Positions 39,341 to 48,576 are shown, counted from the first letter of the stretch. The stretch: 64,000 nt of DNA from Cyanobacteria bacterium FACHB-63 (GCA_014695255.1 JACJNX010000089.1:62001-126000), one strand, 5' to 3'. Notes: generated by a model not told the origin, from the letters alone. Program-made: numbers and translations.

Positions 39341-41515
39341 ATGAATAAACCGCCGAATTCTCTTTCACCTTTGCCCGAAACGAATGGCAAATTCTCGCAT
39401 CCTAGAATCGAAACTGTAACTGCTCATGAGGTCGAGCAAGAGAAATGGGACTTAGGCTGGCTGATCGGAGTTGTCCGACGCCGCGGGATCTTGATGGCAC
39501 AAGTAACGCTAGGAACCACTGTGCTAGCTGGAGGAGCATTTTTATTAATGACTCGATCGGCTCCCGTTCAGTATGCAGGTAAGTTCCAACTCCTAGTTGA
39601 ACCGATTACCGCAGAAGAGCAACTGGCACGCTCTTCCACTCGTGCTCAAGGGTCAGAGGTTACCGATGCTCAACGGATTAATATCGATCAATCTAGCTTA
39701 GATTACGAATCTCAAATTCGGATTCTGCAAGGTCCGAAACTACTAGAGCCTGTGATTGATCAGATGCGCCAACGCTATCCCGATATCACTTACGACACCT
39801 TAATTCAGAAGCTAAAGATTGCTCGAATTATCACACTCACATCAGATAAACGTGAACAAGGAACTAAGTTAATTGAGGTCGGCTATCAAGATACTGATCC
39901 AGAGAAAATCGAATTTATTCTAAATCAACTCTCTCAGGTTTATCTAAAGTACAGTCTAAAAGAACGCCAATCTACCATTCGACGCGGGGTTCAATTCATT
40001 GATAGTCAGCTTCCACCCTTGCGGCAACGGGTAGAGACTTTACAGCGGCAAATTCAAGCGCTTAGGCAACAGCATGGCATTGTTGATCCTGAGCAGCAGA
40101 GCCGATCGCTGGCTGAAACTGAAGGCAAATTGCGACAAGTTGCGGCAGATAATCAAACTCAAATTGCGGAGGCAGAAGCGAAACGCAATACGCTGCTGCG
40201 ACAGTTGCAGGCGGCGAGTCCCCAAACCGTTTTAGGCGAAATGCCCTACTATCAAACGCTATTAACGCAATATCAGCAAATTGAGGGACAGATTGCGATC
40301 GAATCGGCTCGACTCAAGCCGGATAATCCTGCATTACAGGCATTACTCGAAAAGCGGCGCAATCTGCAAGATCTGCTGAATCAAGAAGCAATCCGCGTTG
40401 TTTCAAAAGCAGGGGATGCGGTGACGGTCGCAGAAGCGCGTCGTCAGGCGATTAATCAGGTGAAAGCTCAGGTCGATCGCGAAGTTCAACAGTTACCTGC
40501 GATCGCTCGTCAGTACAGTGATTTACAGCGCGAATTAGCTTTAGCAACAGATAGTTTGAATAAGTTTGCCACCCGACGGGAAGCATTGCAGATTGATGCT
40601 GCCCAGCAAGAAGTTCCTTGGGAACTGACCATTCCGCCTCGCTTAGATCGAGATGGATCAGGTAAACCGATGAGGACTAACAGCATTAATAAGGTGCGAT
40701 TTCTCGCATTAATTGCGGTCTTGGGGGTGTTACTCGGAATTGGAGCCGGGTTTCTGGTCGAAACCCTTCAGGATGTGCTGCATAGTCTGGATGAGGTGAA
40801 GCGTACTGCTCGATCGCCTCTGTTGGGGGTAATTCCGCACAACAAGGCTCAGCCTCCAACCATTTCTATGCCAATGATCGAAGCATTGCGATCGCTGTCA
40901 AAAAATCTCCGTCTTTTGAGCAAGAATCAGACCTCGATGCGTTCTTTGATGATTACGTCGGCTGAGGCGGGAGAAGGCAAAACGACGATCGCGCTAAATT
41001 TGGCAATGACTGCTGCTCGGATGAAACAAAGAGTCTTGCTTGTTGATGCAAATCTGCGCTATCCTCAAATTCATGAGCGCTTAGGGTTGTCGAATCAGCA
41101 GGGATTGAGCGATTTGTTGCTCGGTGATCAGGAGCTTCAAACTGTCGTGCAATTTCTTCCCGGTTATGAAGACTTAACGATTCTGACGGCGGGACAAGCT
41201 TTCTTTGATCCAGTTGAGATGCTCACCACGAATCGCATTGAGCCTTTGTTCCAAAAATTTCAGATGATGTTTGATTTGATTATTGTAGATGCGCCGCCCT
41301 TATTAGGCTTAGCAGATAGTGGGTTGATTGCGGCTCAATGCGATAGTTTAGCGCTGGTGATTCGGTTAGGGAAAACGAATCGATCGTCGATCGCTGCCGC
41401 TTTAGAAGAACTAAAGTTTGTGTCAACGCGGGTGCTTGGGGTGATTGTGAATGATGCACCACAAGCGTCATCCTTGCCTTTTCGCAATTCTAGTCTCGTG
41501 CATAAGCCTTCATAG
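39341..41515 (+). CDS. Wzc-like polysaccharide co-polymerase with C-terminal ATPase
   Basis: This 724-residue protein has an N-terminal Wzz domain between two transmembrane segments (about 50-70 and about 450-470) and a long coiled-coil periplasmic part rich in Gln/Arg. The cytoplasmic BY-kinase-like ATPase has Walker A SAEAGEGKTTIALNLAM, Walker A' LLVDANLRYPQIHERLG and Walker B FDLIIVDAPPLLG. The C-terminus (LPFRNSSLVHKPS) has no tyrosine cluster, so autophosphorylation as in E. coli Wzc is unlikely. It would set chain length together with the export protein just upstream. Confidence 0.9.
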   Translation: MNKPPNSLSPLPETNGKFSHPRIETVTAHEVEQEKWDLGWLIGVVRRRGILMAQVTLGTTVLAGGAFLLMTRSAPVQYAGKFQLLVEPITAEEQLARSSTRAQGSEVTDAQRINIDQSSLDYESQIRILQGPKLLEPVIDQMRQRYPDITYDTLIQKLKIARIITLTSDKREQGTKLIEVGYQDTDPEKIEFILNQLSQVYLKYSLKERQSTIRRGVQFIDSQLPPLRQRVETLQRQIQALRQQHGIVDPEQQSRSLAETEGKLRQVAADNQTQIAEAEAKRNTLLRQLQAASPQTVLGEMPYYQTLLTQYQQIEGQIAIESARLKPDNPALQALLEKRRNLQDLLNQEAIRVVSKAGDAVTVAEARRQAINQVKAQVDREVQQLPAIARQYSDLQRELALATDSLNKFATRREALQIDAAQQEVPWELTIPPRLDRDGSGKPMRTNSINKVRFLALIAVLGVLLGIGAGFLVETLQDVLHSLDEVKRTARSPLLGVIPHNKAQPPTISMPMIEALRSLSKNLRLLSKNQTSMRSLMITSAEAGEGKTTIALNLAMTAARMKQRVLLVDANLRYPQIHERLGLSNQQGLSDLLLGDQELQTVVQFLPGYEDLTILTAGQAFFDPVEMLTTNRIEPLFQKFQMMFDLIIVDAPPLLGLADSGLIAAQCDSLALVIRLGKTNRSSIAAALEELKFVSTRVLGVIVNDAPQASSLPFRNSSLVHKPS

Positions 41516-41628
41516 ATCAAATTCATTCTTGGGGCGAGGAAAGTTTGACAAGCTGGACTCTCTGCAAAAGAGAGCGGCTTGATTGTTATGAATGCGAGTG
41601 TACTTTTTAACTCACTCTGCTGGACTTG

Positions 41629-43749
41629 TCAAAATCCCATTCTGAAGGACAGAGAAAACGTATTGTTGTTGAGGCGAACTGCACGATCGAAGCTATCAAA
41701 GCCATAGTCGTACAGTGTATTTCGCCAAGCAAAGCCAAATATCGGACTGTCGGGTTGAGTATTTAACCGCCATTGCAGTCCAAGCCCATAGCGATTTGAA
41801 ACCGTATTCTGATTTGCCAGGGTCACAAATCCAGTCACAAACAACTGCGCTCCAAGCTGCAAGCTCACATCCACAACCGAACTTTCCTCGATCGAATTCG
41901 GTAAAAGATCCCCAAAAACTTGTGTAAACCCAACCGAAATCGGAGAAAAAGTTCCTCGCGCCTCGATCGCAACCGAACTACCTTGTGCGTTGGTGTCTAA
42001 GTCCTGAATCTGAGTATCTTGATCGATCGCCCAAGTTGCCCGTGCTCCCAACGAGAAACTTGCCCGATTGCTCAAACGAAACCGCTTCGACAATCGCCCA
42101 CTCAAGCGACTGTAATAGTCATAGTCTGGATTCGAGTAGCCGATTCCACCAACGCTATAGCTCCAACCTTCTGCGGTACTGCGACTATAATCCGCTCCGA
42201 TGTACGCATTCAATGATTCTCCTAGAATTGCGCCCATGTAATACCGCAGCACACTATCTGCACTCGTCACATTTCCCGTATAGCTCAAATGCGGAGAGTA
42301 GCGAATGCGATCGACCTGTTGCACTCGATTCACGAGATCAGCATCATGCTCAAACACGGTGAGGTAAACCTGAGTATAAAAGTCTTCTAGGTTGCTCGAC
42401 GAAAAGCGATCGTTGTTAATCACCGAAATAAAGTTCACCGAATCATTAATGCCGCCCTCGCCGCCGCTTTGCTTGAGAACGCGTCGATCGCTCGTCAATT
42501 GATACCCTAGCGTGGTGAAAATTGTTCGCTCAGTAATCGGAGATAGTCCAATCCAAACGCCGTTGTACGAAGCTTTGGGAAGTTTGAGCAGATTTGTAAT
42601 TTTGCCTTGAGAAGTTTCCGCCCGTCCAATTCCAGCTTGATAGAAGGTCAAACTACTATCGGGTATTCGAGCATTGTTCATCGCAAACAAGAGATTTCGA
42701 TTCAGACTCGGATTTGGCGGTTTGGCGGTTCCCTGTAGTGTTGGAACTGCATCTGGCAGGGCTTCTGTCACAAGCTGAATAGCAGAATTCAGCGCTAAAT
42801 TCTCATGATCCCAAACAAAGCCATTTCCCCGAATGGTGCGCCCGATCGCGGCTTCTTTTGAATTTGCCCGAATCACTTGATGAACACGGGAGTAGAGCGC
42901 AGCCGGAGTAAAGGAAAAGTTCTCTTGTCGATCGACTGACATTGTACGAGATTGCTGATTACCAGGATAAGCACCAGAGTTAATCAGCAGGGCATCGAGC
43001 GCAACTTCTTGCCCATTTGCCCCTCGTTGAAATCCTGGCTTTTGCATCTCGGCAATACTTTCAGGTGTGACCACTGTTCCAACGTTTGCAGTTTGGCGAA
43101 CGCGTGTCGGGATTAGAAATGAAGGATCGAGCGCACTCTCATCGATTACTAATCCAGGTGTATAGTTACATTTCTGTTTCGGATCGACACCAGGAAGGGT
43201 ACAGTTCGCGACTAAGCTCATCTGAAGGCGCTGCCCGAGCATTGTGTAGGGGCGACGTTGCTCGATCGTTAATTTCCGCTCTCGCAGTACAGTCATAAGC
43301 TGTAAATATTCTGCTCGTTGTTCCAGGGTTAAAACATTGTTGCGGGTGATGCTTTCCTGAATTTGATTGCTCAGCTCGATCGTGCCATTGAAGGTGACAT
43401 TTCCACTTCTACCTTCACCAAAATCAATTCCAGAGCGGACTTCTCCGTTCATCAAATGATTTAATACTGCTCCGTTTAAGAGGACGCTAGTTACATCAGG
43501 CGCAATTTTCTGATCGGGAACAATGCGCGGTTTAAGTCTGTAAGGTTCCGGTTGAAGTTGTAAGTCTTTAGCGGTGAGTCTCGTCTGATGAACTTGGGCA
43601 GAACTCGACTGAGTTGAAGCTATGATCGCGCTACTGATGCAGAGAAGAAGAAACGTCGATCGGCGCAATGATAGGACGAGCGATCGGGTGGACATCATAC
43701 AAAAGCCTACAGGGACATCATAGGAAAGACAAACGAGAAAATCATCCAA
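41629..43749 (-). CDS. Large predicted outer-membrane beta-barrel protein
   Basis: Up to 706 residues. The signal peptide is best read from ATG 43695 or 43698 (MSTRSLVLSLRRSTFLLLCI, cleavage after SSAQ), though the frame opens at 43749. The N-terminal half is soluble with two Cys. The last 250 or so residues alternate hydrophobic/polar as in beta-strands and end SLSFRMGF; a terminal Phe is the usual barrel-insertion signal. I do not recognise the family. Position just behind the exopolysaccharide operon, convergent with the Wzc-like gene, suggests a role in polymer export or surface attachment. Confidence 0.65.
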   Translation of the reverse strand: MDDFLVCLSYDVPVGFCMMSTRSLVLSLRRSTFLLLCISSAIIASTQSSSAQVHQTRLTAKDLQLQPEPYRLKPRIVPDQKIAPDVTSVLLNGAVLNHLMNGEVRSGIDFGEGRSGNVTFNGTIELSNQIQESITRNNVLTLEQRAEYLQLMTVLRERKLTIEQRRPYTMLGQRLQMSLVANCTLPGVDPKQKCNYTPGLVIDESALDPSFLIPTRVRQTANVGTVVTPESIAEMQKPGFQRGANGQEVALDALLINSGAYPGNQQSRTMSVDRQENFSFTPAALYSRVHQVIRANSKEAAIGRTIRGNGFVWDHENLALNSAIQLVTEALPDAVPTLQGTAKPPNPSLNRNLLFAMNNARIPDSSLTFYQAGIGRAETSQGKITNLLKLPKASYNGVWIGLSPITERTIFTTLGYQLTSDRRVLKQSGGEGGINDSVNFISVINNDRFSSSNLEDFYTQVYLTVFEHDADLVNRVQQVDRIRYSPHLSYTGNVTSADSVLRYYMGAILGESLNAYIGADYSRSTAEGWSYSVGGIGYSNPDYDYYSRLSGRLSKRFRLSNRASFSLGARATWAIDQDTQIQDLDTNAQGSSVAIEARGTFSPISVGFTQVFGDLLPNSIEESSVVDVSLQLGAQLFVTGFVTLANQNTVSNRYGLGLQWRLNTQPDSPIFGFAWRNTLYDYGFDSFDRAVRLNNNTFSLSFRMGF

Positions 43750-43757
43750 TCAACAAT

Positions 43758-43803
43758 ATCCCTCTGAGGACATCAACCATCGCTCAGAGGGATCGCATCT
43801 CAA
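43758..43803 (-). terminator. 11-bp inverted repeat between the small secreted gene and the barrel gene
   Basis: ATCCCTCTGAG (43758-43768) and CTCAGAGGGAT (43793-43803) are perfect complements with a 24-nt loop. It lies directly downstream of the minus-strand small exported gene and just before the barrel-protein gene on the same strand. It has only a weak T-run, so it may attenuate rather than end transcription. Confidence 0.4.
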
Positions 43804-43818
43804 CTGTCTCGATCAAAC

Positions 43819-44211
43819 TTAATCAAACATGGGTTTTTCGGCGGGTGCCGCATCTCCGTAGTATTCCGGTTCGCCTTCATAGATAAAGATGTTTTGATCG
43901 GCTGTACCAACAATTGCTTGCGTTGAGGCAGTCTGTCCAGTTCCATCTGCTGGACGAGTCCAGGCCGGAGCATCAATTCTGCGATCGCTACCAAGCGCAA
44001 AAGTTGCATTTCCCATCATGGTGTTCATTGCAACTGCAAGTGAATCGCCATCACTGACGACTGCTGACATTGCAACACCAGTCACAACACCTGCATTGTT
44101 GATGCTAAATGCCGCAGAACCCGCAGCCGTTTCTGCCTTAGCTTGCGAAGCAAAGTTAACTAAGCCCACTGCAGTCACACAAGCAACTAAAAATTTATGA
44201 GCAGTCTTCAT
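43819..44211 (-). CDS. Small exported protein of unknown function
   Basis: This 130-residue protein has a clear Sec leader (KFLVACVTAVGLVNFASQAK, cleavage after AKA). The mature part is rich in Ala, Gly, Val and Met (VVTGVAMSAVVSDGDSLAVA, MNTMMGNATFALG), followed by an acidic tail (YEGEPEYYGDAAPAEKPMFD). No Cys remains after cleavage. I do not recognise the family. It precedes the barrel protein in the same orientation and could be co-expressed with it. Confidence 0.65.
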   Translation of the reverse strand: MKTAHKFLVACVTAVGLVNFASQAKAETAAGSAAFSINNAGVVTGVAMSAVVSDGDSLAVAMNTMMGNATFALGSDRRIDAPAWTRPADGTGQTASTQAIVGTADQNIFIYEGEPEYYGDAAPAEKPMFD

Positions 44212-44470
44212 CGATGTCCTCTTGAGTGATTACTCTTTGATGGTGACATTAATATAATTGCAAAATTTGATACAGGTCGCATAAGAGAAAATACGCAAAT
44301 AAAAGTAGATAGAACTCAACAATTACCGTAGTACACCCTATACAAAACAAACATAAGTCGGTTAAGTGGAATGTTTGGGACTGAGTGCAATAATGTTGTC
44401 TGTCAAGCCTGTTCTTGCTGAGACATTGCTCAGGAACTCCTGCTTATCTTAACGGCTGATGACATAGTTC

Positions 44471-44770
44471 ATGGATTGTAAATTATCAGTCCGGTTTAGC
44501 TATCAATCCGGTTTAGCATTGTCGATCGCTACCACCCTGCACAAACACCATCTTCGCTGTTTTCACTCACACTGTTTTCAATCGCACTGTTCTCGCTTCA
44601 AACAGCAACACTTGTGTTCAGAAGCGAAACATTTCTACTTTGAGCAAGACTGTTCCCACTTCAAACAGCAACATTCCTGTTCAGAGACGAAACATTCGTG
44701 TTCAGAAGCGAAACATTCCTACTTTGAGCAAGACTGTTCCCACTTCAAACAGCAACATTCCCGTTTTTAA
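44471..44770 (+). CDS. Possible Cys/His-rich repeat peptide
   Basis: A 99-codon frame with ATG at 44471 reads as Cys/His-rich repeats: HSHCFQSHCSRFKQQH, then YFEQDCSHFKQQHSC twice and SEAKHS twice. Copies of an 84-bp unit begin at 44636 and 44720, each keeping the frame. Cys and His placement would suit metal binding. There is no strong ribosome site and no signal peptide, and the DNA could equally be a non-coding repeat array with a frame by chance. Low confidence as a gene. Confidence 0.3.
   Translation: MDCKLSVRFSYQSGLALSIATTLHKHHLRCFHSHCFQSHCSRFKQQHLCSEAKHFYFEQDCSHFKQQHSCSETKHSCSEAKHSYFEQDCSHFKQQHSRF
44636..44761 (+). repeat. 84-bp repeat, two partial copies
   Basis: The run TACTTTGAGCAAGACTGTTC with CCACTTCAAACAGCAACATTCC occurs at 44636 and again exactly 84 bp later at 44720. 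Smaller related pieces (TTCAAACAGCAACA, GTTCAGAAGCGAAACATT) flank it from 44597. The spacing is a multiple of three. It lies in the otherwise empty stretch between the small exported gene and the Uma2 gene. Confidence 0.75.
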
Positions 44771-44824
44771 CTCAACTTGTCTCAGTTGACGCACTAATCT
44801 TGCTGCTCAAAGCCCCAAACGGCT

Positions 44825-45382
44825 CTAGTCTTCAAACACAGGCGACCAAAGCTCTGAAATTTGTACTTCCCAACCCGGTAACAGATCCGGAACGGTCAAT
44901 ACATCCCCATCTTTTAGGGTCATAGGCTCAGTGTTCGATCGACGCACCTCAACCCATCTCTGCTCCGGATGCACCAAAATACCGACTCGCGTTCCCTGTG
45001 CGAGAAACTGGTCAATTTTGGCGCGTAATTTTTTCAGGCTATCCGTTGGAGACTTAACCTCAACCATGAGATCCGGTGCGAGTTCTGCAAAACTCTTAGG
45101 GCTGCGACGTAATCGCTCTGCTTGCACAAATGACACATCTGGAGCACGTGTATCTGAGTCTGGCAGAACAAACCCCGCTCCCGCGCCTGTGACTCGTCCG
45201 AGTTTGCGGGGTCTTACCCAATTGCGTAACTGTGCACCAAATTCAAACGCAACCTCATCCGACTCATAACCCGATGGACTCATCAGCACAATTTCTCCAT
45301 TGATCAGCTCGATCCGGTAGTCTTGCTCAAACTCATTAAGCTGAGCTTGCACCATTTCTAGGTCTTTCGCAGTGAGCACCAT
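44825..45382 (-). CDS. Uma2 family PD-(D/E)XK-like nuclease
   Basis: This 185-residue protein is typical of the Uma2 (DUF820) family so abundant in cyanobacteria. IELINGEIVLMSPSGYESD carries the leading Glu; APDVSFVQAERL and PDLMVEVKSPTDSLKKLRAK hold the Asp and E-x-K of the catalytic core, and WEVQISELW closes the fold. All expected residues are present. The cellular role of these proteins is unclear; some accompany toxin or mobile loci. It is divergent from the ABC permease gene. Confidence 0.88.
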   Translation of the reverse strand: MVLTAKDLEMVQAQLNEFEQDYRIELINGEIVLMSPSGYESDEVAFEFGAQLRNWVRPRKLGRVTGAGAGFVLPDSDTRAPDVSFVQAERLRRSPKSFAELAPDLMVEVKSPTDSLKKLRAKIDQFLAQGTRVGILVHPEQRWVEVRRSNTEPMTLKDGDVLTVPDLLPGWEVQISELWSPVFED

Positions 45383-45479
45383 CGCAACCTCCTGAGAACT
45401 TACTTTCTATTTTCGTCTGCGATCGCACCTTGATCGAATGCCAGTATGATAGGCGAATCGTTTTACGATCGTGCTTCCC

Positions 45480-46352
45480 ATGACCTCGATTCGTCTCCCC
45501 CGGCTTTTGAACGCTGTCGAACGCCCCTCGCTCTCGCGTCAAATGATGCGAATCGGCACGGCGATCGTGCTGATCTTTATCGCGATCGCGCTGCTTGCTC
45601 CGATTTTGCAAGCAATTGGAATTGTCCAAAGTCCGACTGAATTTTTGGATAATCCTCCTCATGCTGCACCCAGCGCTCGACATTGGTTTGGCACATCGAG
45701 CTTAGGATACGATGTGTTTTCGCGGACGCTGTTTGGCACACAAGCAGCCATTCAAGTCGTGATTCTGGCAACGGCACTGAGTTTGATTGTGGGTGTGCCG
45801 TTAGGGATGGTAAGCGGCTATCGGGGCGGAACGCTCGATCGTGCGCTCCTCTTCTTGATGGATACGATTTACACGCTGCCAGGGCTATTACTCTCGGTCA
45901 CACTGGCATTTGTCGTCGGGCGGGGGATATTGAATGCAGCGATCGCGCTGAGTATCGCCTATGTGCCACAGTATTATCGCGTCGTTCGCAATCAGACTGT
46001 GAGCGTGAAAACAGAGCTATTCATCGAAGCGGCTCAAGCGATGGGGGCTTCAACTTGGCGAGTGTTAAAAAAATATCTGTTCGCCAACGTCATTCAAAGC
46101 GTTCCAGTTCTGTTTACGCTGAATGCCGCAGATGCAATCTTGACGCTGGGGGGGTTAGGCTTTTTGGGATTGGGTCTGCCCGATGAAGTGCCAGAATGGG
46201 GGCATGATCTTAGAGAAGCACTCGATGCCCTTTCAACTGGGGGAATTTGGTGGACAGCTTTATTTCCGGGATTGGCGATGACTCTGCTGGTGGTGGGATT
46301 ATCGCTGTTTGGAGAAGGATTGAATGAATATGTCGATCGTAAAACTCGCTAA
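45480..46352 (+). CDS. ABC transporter permease, oligopeptide/nickel type (DppC-like)
   Basis: This gives 290 residues from ATG 45480; a GTG at 45471 is an alternative start. Six transmembrane segments are predicted. WFGTSSLGYDVFSRTLFGTQ is the OppC/DppC N-terminal signature, and the EAA loop reads EAAQAMGASTWRVLKKYLFA. GLPDEVPEWGHDLREALDAL is typical of the C-terminal part. Neither the partner permease, the ATPases nor the binding protein is encoded next to it, so it works with genes located elsewhere. Confidence 0.87.
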   Translation: MTSIRLPRLLNAVERPSLSRQMMRIGTAIVLIFIAIALLAPILQAIGIVQSPTEFLDNPPHAAPSARHWFGTSSLGYDVFSRTLFGTQAAIQVVILATALSLIVGVPLGMVSGYRGGTLDRALLFLMDTIYTLPGLLLSVTLAFVVGRGILNAAIALSIAYVPQYYRVVRNQTVSVKTELFIEAAQAMGASTWRVLKKYLFANVIQSVPVLFTLNAADAILTLGGLGFLGLGLPDEVPEWGHDLREALDALSTGGIWWTALFPGLAMTLLVVGLSLFGEGLNEYVDRKTR

Positions 46353-46527
46353 ATCTTCCCTGATTTGCCAGGCTTCAACCCGGATTCAATTACACCATCG
46401 AGAAAAATACTCTAGCTTGCCAAAAAACTCGATCGTTTATATTCCGCAAAACAGAAACTTTTTTGTCAATAATAGAGGCTGATGTAAACAATTCTTCAGA
46501 CTTTATTGCACCGCATCCCGATTACTG

Positions 46528-46929
46528 ATGACCCCGACGACCTCGAACCCCGACTTCCGCTATCCACAGAAAACCCTCGATCGAGCCACCCGCGCTGTTC
46601 GATGCGCTCCGTTTCGGCTCAAGTTTTACGCGACCATGCTGACTCACAGCGTCGCGCTCGGTGCGGTTGCAGGCACCTCTGGCATTCGGAATCAGTACAG
46701 CAAACGAACGCTCTCAGAGCTTGCCGCAGACGGGGAACTTCTCTGGCTCATCCAAGTCGGCATTTTACGACGCGAAGTAGATGGGCAGGGACTCACCGAC
46801 AGTTTTCGCCTGACTCCGCTGGGTCGGCAACTGGTGCAGCAATGGCAATCTGTCGGGGGGTTTGGTAAAGCAAGATTGAGCGATCGCATTCTGAATGTGA
46901 TGCACCGCTGGTTCCGGCTTCCGTTTTAG
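46528..46929 (+). CDS. Npun_F0494-like conserved cyanobacterial protein
   Basis: This 133-residue protein has the core text LAADGELLWLIQVGILRREV followed by DGQGLTDSFRLTPLGRQLV. This agrees with my memory of a conserved cyanobacterial family named after Npun_F0494; its function is unknown. The C-terminal half resembles a winged-helix fold, so DNA binding is possible. It precedes the cobyric acid synthase gene by 36 bp and may be co-transcribed with it. Confidence 0.65.
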   Translation: MTPTTSNPDFRYPQKTLDRATRAVRCAPFRLKFYATMLTHSVALGAVAGTSGIRNQYSKRTLSELAADGELLWLIQVGILRREVDGQGLTDSFRLTPLGRQLVQQWQSVGGFGKARLSDRILNVMHRWFRLPF

Positions 46930-46965
46930 ACCGACTTATTCCGCTTACCGATCGGAGGTGAATTA

Positions 46966-48435
46966 ATGAAAGCAGTCATGGTTGTAGGCACGACCTCGCA
47001 CGCTGGAAAATCGATGGTCGCAACTGCGCTTTGTCGAATTCTGGCGCGAAAAGGGTTTCGGGTGTCGCCGTTTAAGGGACAAAATATGGCGCTAAATGCC
47101 TACGTCACCGCGAACGGGGGCGAAATTGGGTATGCTCAGGCGGTGCAGGCTTGGGCGGCAGGAGTGCAGCCTTGGGTGGAGATGAATCCGATTCTGCTGA
47201 AGCCCCAAGGTGACATGACTTCTCAAGTGATCATCAAAGGGCGCGTTGCGGGACGAACCAGTGCGGTTGAGTATTATCAAAATTTCTTTGATATCGGCTG
47301 GAGCGCGATCGAAGACTCACTCCGCCGCATCAGCGAAGAATTTGATCTGGTGGTTTGTGAAGGAGCAGGCAGTCCCGCCGAGATTAACTTAAAACATCGC
47401 GACTTAACGAATATGCGAGTGGCGAAGTATCTAAACGCGCCAACAATTTTAGTAGTGGATATCGATCGCGGTGGCGCGTTTGCTCACGTCGTCGGCACAC
47501 TAGAACTGCTTGATCCCGATGAACGAGCGCTGATTAAAGGAGTCGTGATTAACAAATTCCGGGGACAGCGATCGCTGCTCGATTCGGGGATTGAATGGCT
47601 GGAGAAGAAGACGGGAATTCCGGTGATCGGGGTGATTCCCTGGCTCGATCAGGTGTTTCCGGCAGAAGATTCGCTGTCTCTGTTCGATCGCAGTTCCACA
47701 AAAGCGAGCGGCGATCTGACGATCAGCGTGATTCGCTTACCTCGCATTGCCAACTTCACCGACTTCGATCCGCTTGAAGCAGAGCCTTCGGTGAATGTGA
47801 AATACGTCCATCCGAAGCAATCGCTAGGGCATCCCGATGCGGTGATTATTCCCGGGTCAAAAACGACGATCGCCGACTTGGTTGCGCTGCACAAAAGCGG
47901 CATGGCAGAAGAAATTCAAAACTACATTGCAGCCGGAGGAACGGTACTCGGTGTTTGTGGCGGATTTCAGATGCTTGGTAAAATTCTTGCTGATCCCGAA
48001 GGCATCGAAGGACAAGAAGGACGCTATCGCGGTTTGGGATTGCTGCCGCTCAAAACGGTGATCGCAGGTCAAAAAATCGCCCGTCAGCGCAATGTCACGT
48101 CTAACTATCCGCAAGAAGGGCTACCCGTTTCGGGCTATGAGATTCATCAGGGTAGAACCCGCTTACTCGAAGACGCAGAAGGCACACAGGCACTCTTTGA
48201 TGATGCGAATCTCGGTATTGTGGATGAGAGCCAATCGGTATGGGGAACTTATCTGCACGGCATTTTTGATAACGGACCTTGGAGACGCGCTTGGTTGAAT
48301 CGATTGCGGCAGCAGCGCGGATTGCGATCGCTGCCCACCGGAGTTGCGAATTACCGCGAACAACGGGAGCAAATGCTCGATCAGCTTGCTGACTCGATCG
48401 AGCCGCATTTAGACCTCAAGCCAATTCTGCCCTAA
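46966..48435 (+). CDS. cobQ: Cobyric acid synthase
   Basis: This 489-residue protein, the usual CobQ length, performs the four glutamine-dependent amidations that turn adenosylcobyrinic a,c-diamide into cobyric acid. The ATP-binding N-terminus reads VVGTTSHAGKSMVATALCRI and GQNMALNAYVT with GDMTSQVI. The class I glutamine amidotransferase has nucleophile Cys in GVCGGFQMLG and the His region WGTYLHGIFDN. GGAGGTG lies about 6 nt before ATG 46966. No cobalamin riboswitch was recognised upstream. A terminator follows. Confidence 0.95.
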   Translation: MKAVMVVGTTSHAGKSMVATALCRILARKGFRVSPFKGQNMALNAYVTANGGEIGYAQAVQAWAAGVQPWVEMNPILLKPQGDMTSQVIIKGRVAGRTSAVEYYQNFFDIGWSAIEDSLRRISEEFDLVVCEGAGSPAEINLKHRDLTNMRVAKYLNAPTILVVDIDRGGAFAHVVGTLELLDPDERALIKGVVINKFRGQRSLLDSGIEWLEKKTGIPVIGVIPWLDQVFPAEDSLSLFDRSSTKASGDLTISVIRLPRIANFTDFDPLEAEPSVNVKYVHPKQSLGHPDAVIIPGSKTTIADLVALHKSGMAEEIQNYIAAGGTVLGVCGGFQMLGKILADPEGIEGQEGRYRGLGLLPLKTVIAGQKIARQRNVTSNYPQEGLPVSGYEIHQGRTRLLEDAEGTQALFDDANLGIVDESQSVWGTYLHGIFDNGPWRRAWLNRLRQQRGLRSLPTGVANYREQREQMLDQLADSIEPHLDLKPILP

Positions 48436-48441
48436 AAAAAC

Positions 48442-48472
48442 AAGCGCACCAGATAGCCTGAATGCGCTTTTA
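48442..48472 (+). terminator. Intrinsic terminator after cobQ
   Basis: AAGCGCA (48442-48448) pairs with TGCGCTT (48463-48469), followed by TTAT on the plus strand; an A-run precedes the stem, so it could also act for minus-strand transcripts. It starts 7 nt after the cobQ stop. Confidence 0.7.
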
Positions 48473-48576
48473 TCCCTAACCCTTTCGGTGCAACGTACCC
48501 GTTTGTCCTTGATTTATACAGTAGAGGCAAAAACCTCGAAAGCCAGTGGCGTTTAGACATTCTTTAGAATTTTGTT

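Noticed and set aside
41544..41633. 9-bp inverted repeat (TTTGACAAG/CTTGTCAAA) and a 6-bp hairpin between the Wzc-like and barrel genes
   Set aside because: The arms are short and 72 bp apart, the inner hairpin has no T-run, and no function is supported.
45683..46868. Additional overlapping frames in the ABC permease and Npun_F0494-like genes
   Set aside because: They overlap well-supported genes in other frames and show no coding hallmarks.
46353..46965. Cobalamin riboswitch before cobQ
   Set aside because: No B12-box-like element was found in the 36-bp gap or in the upstream 175-bp gap.
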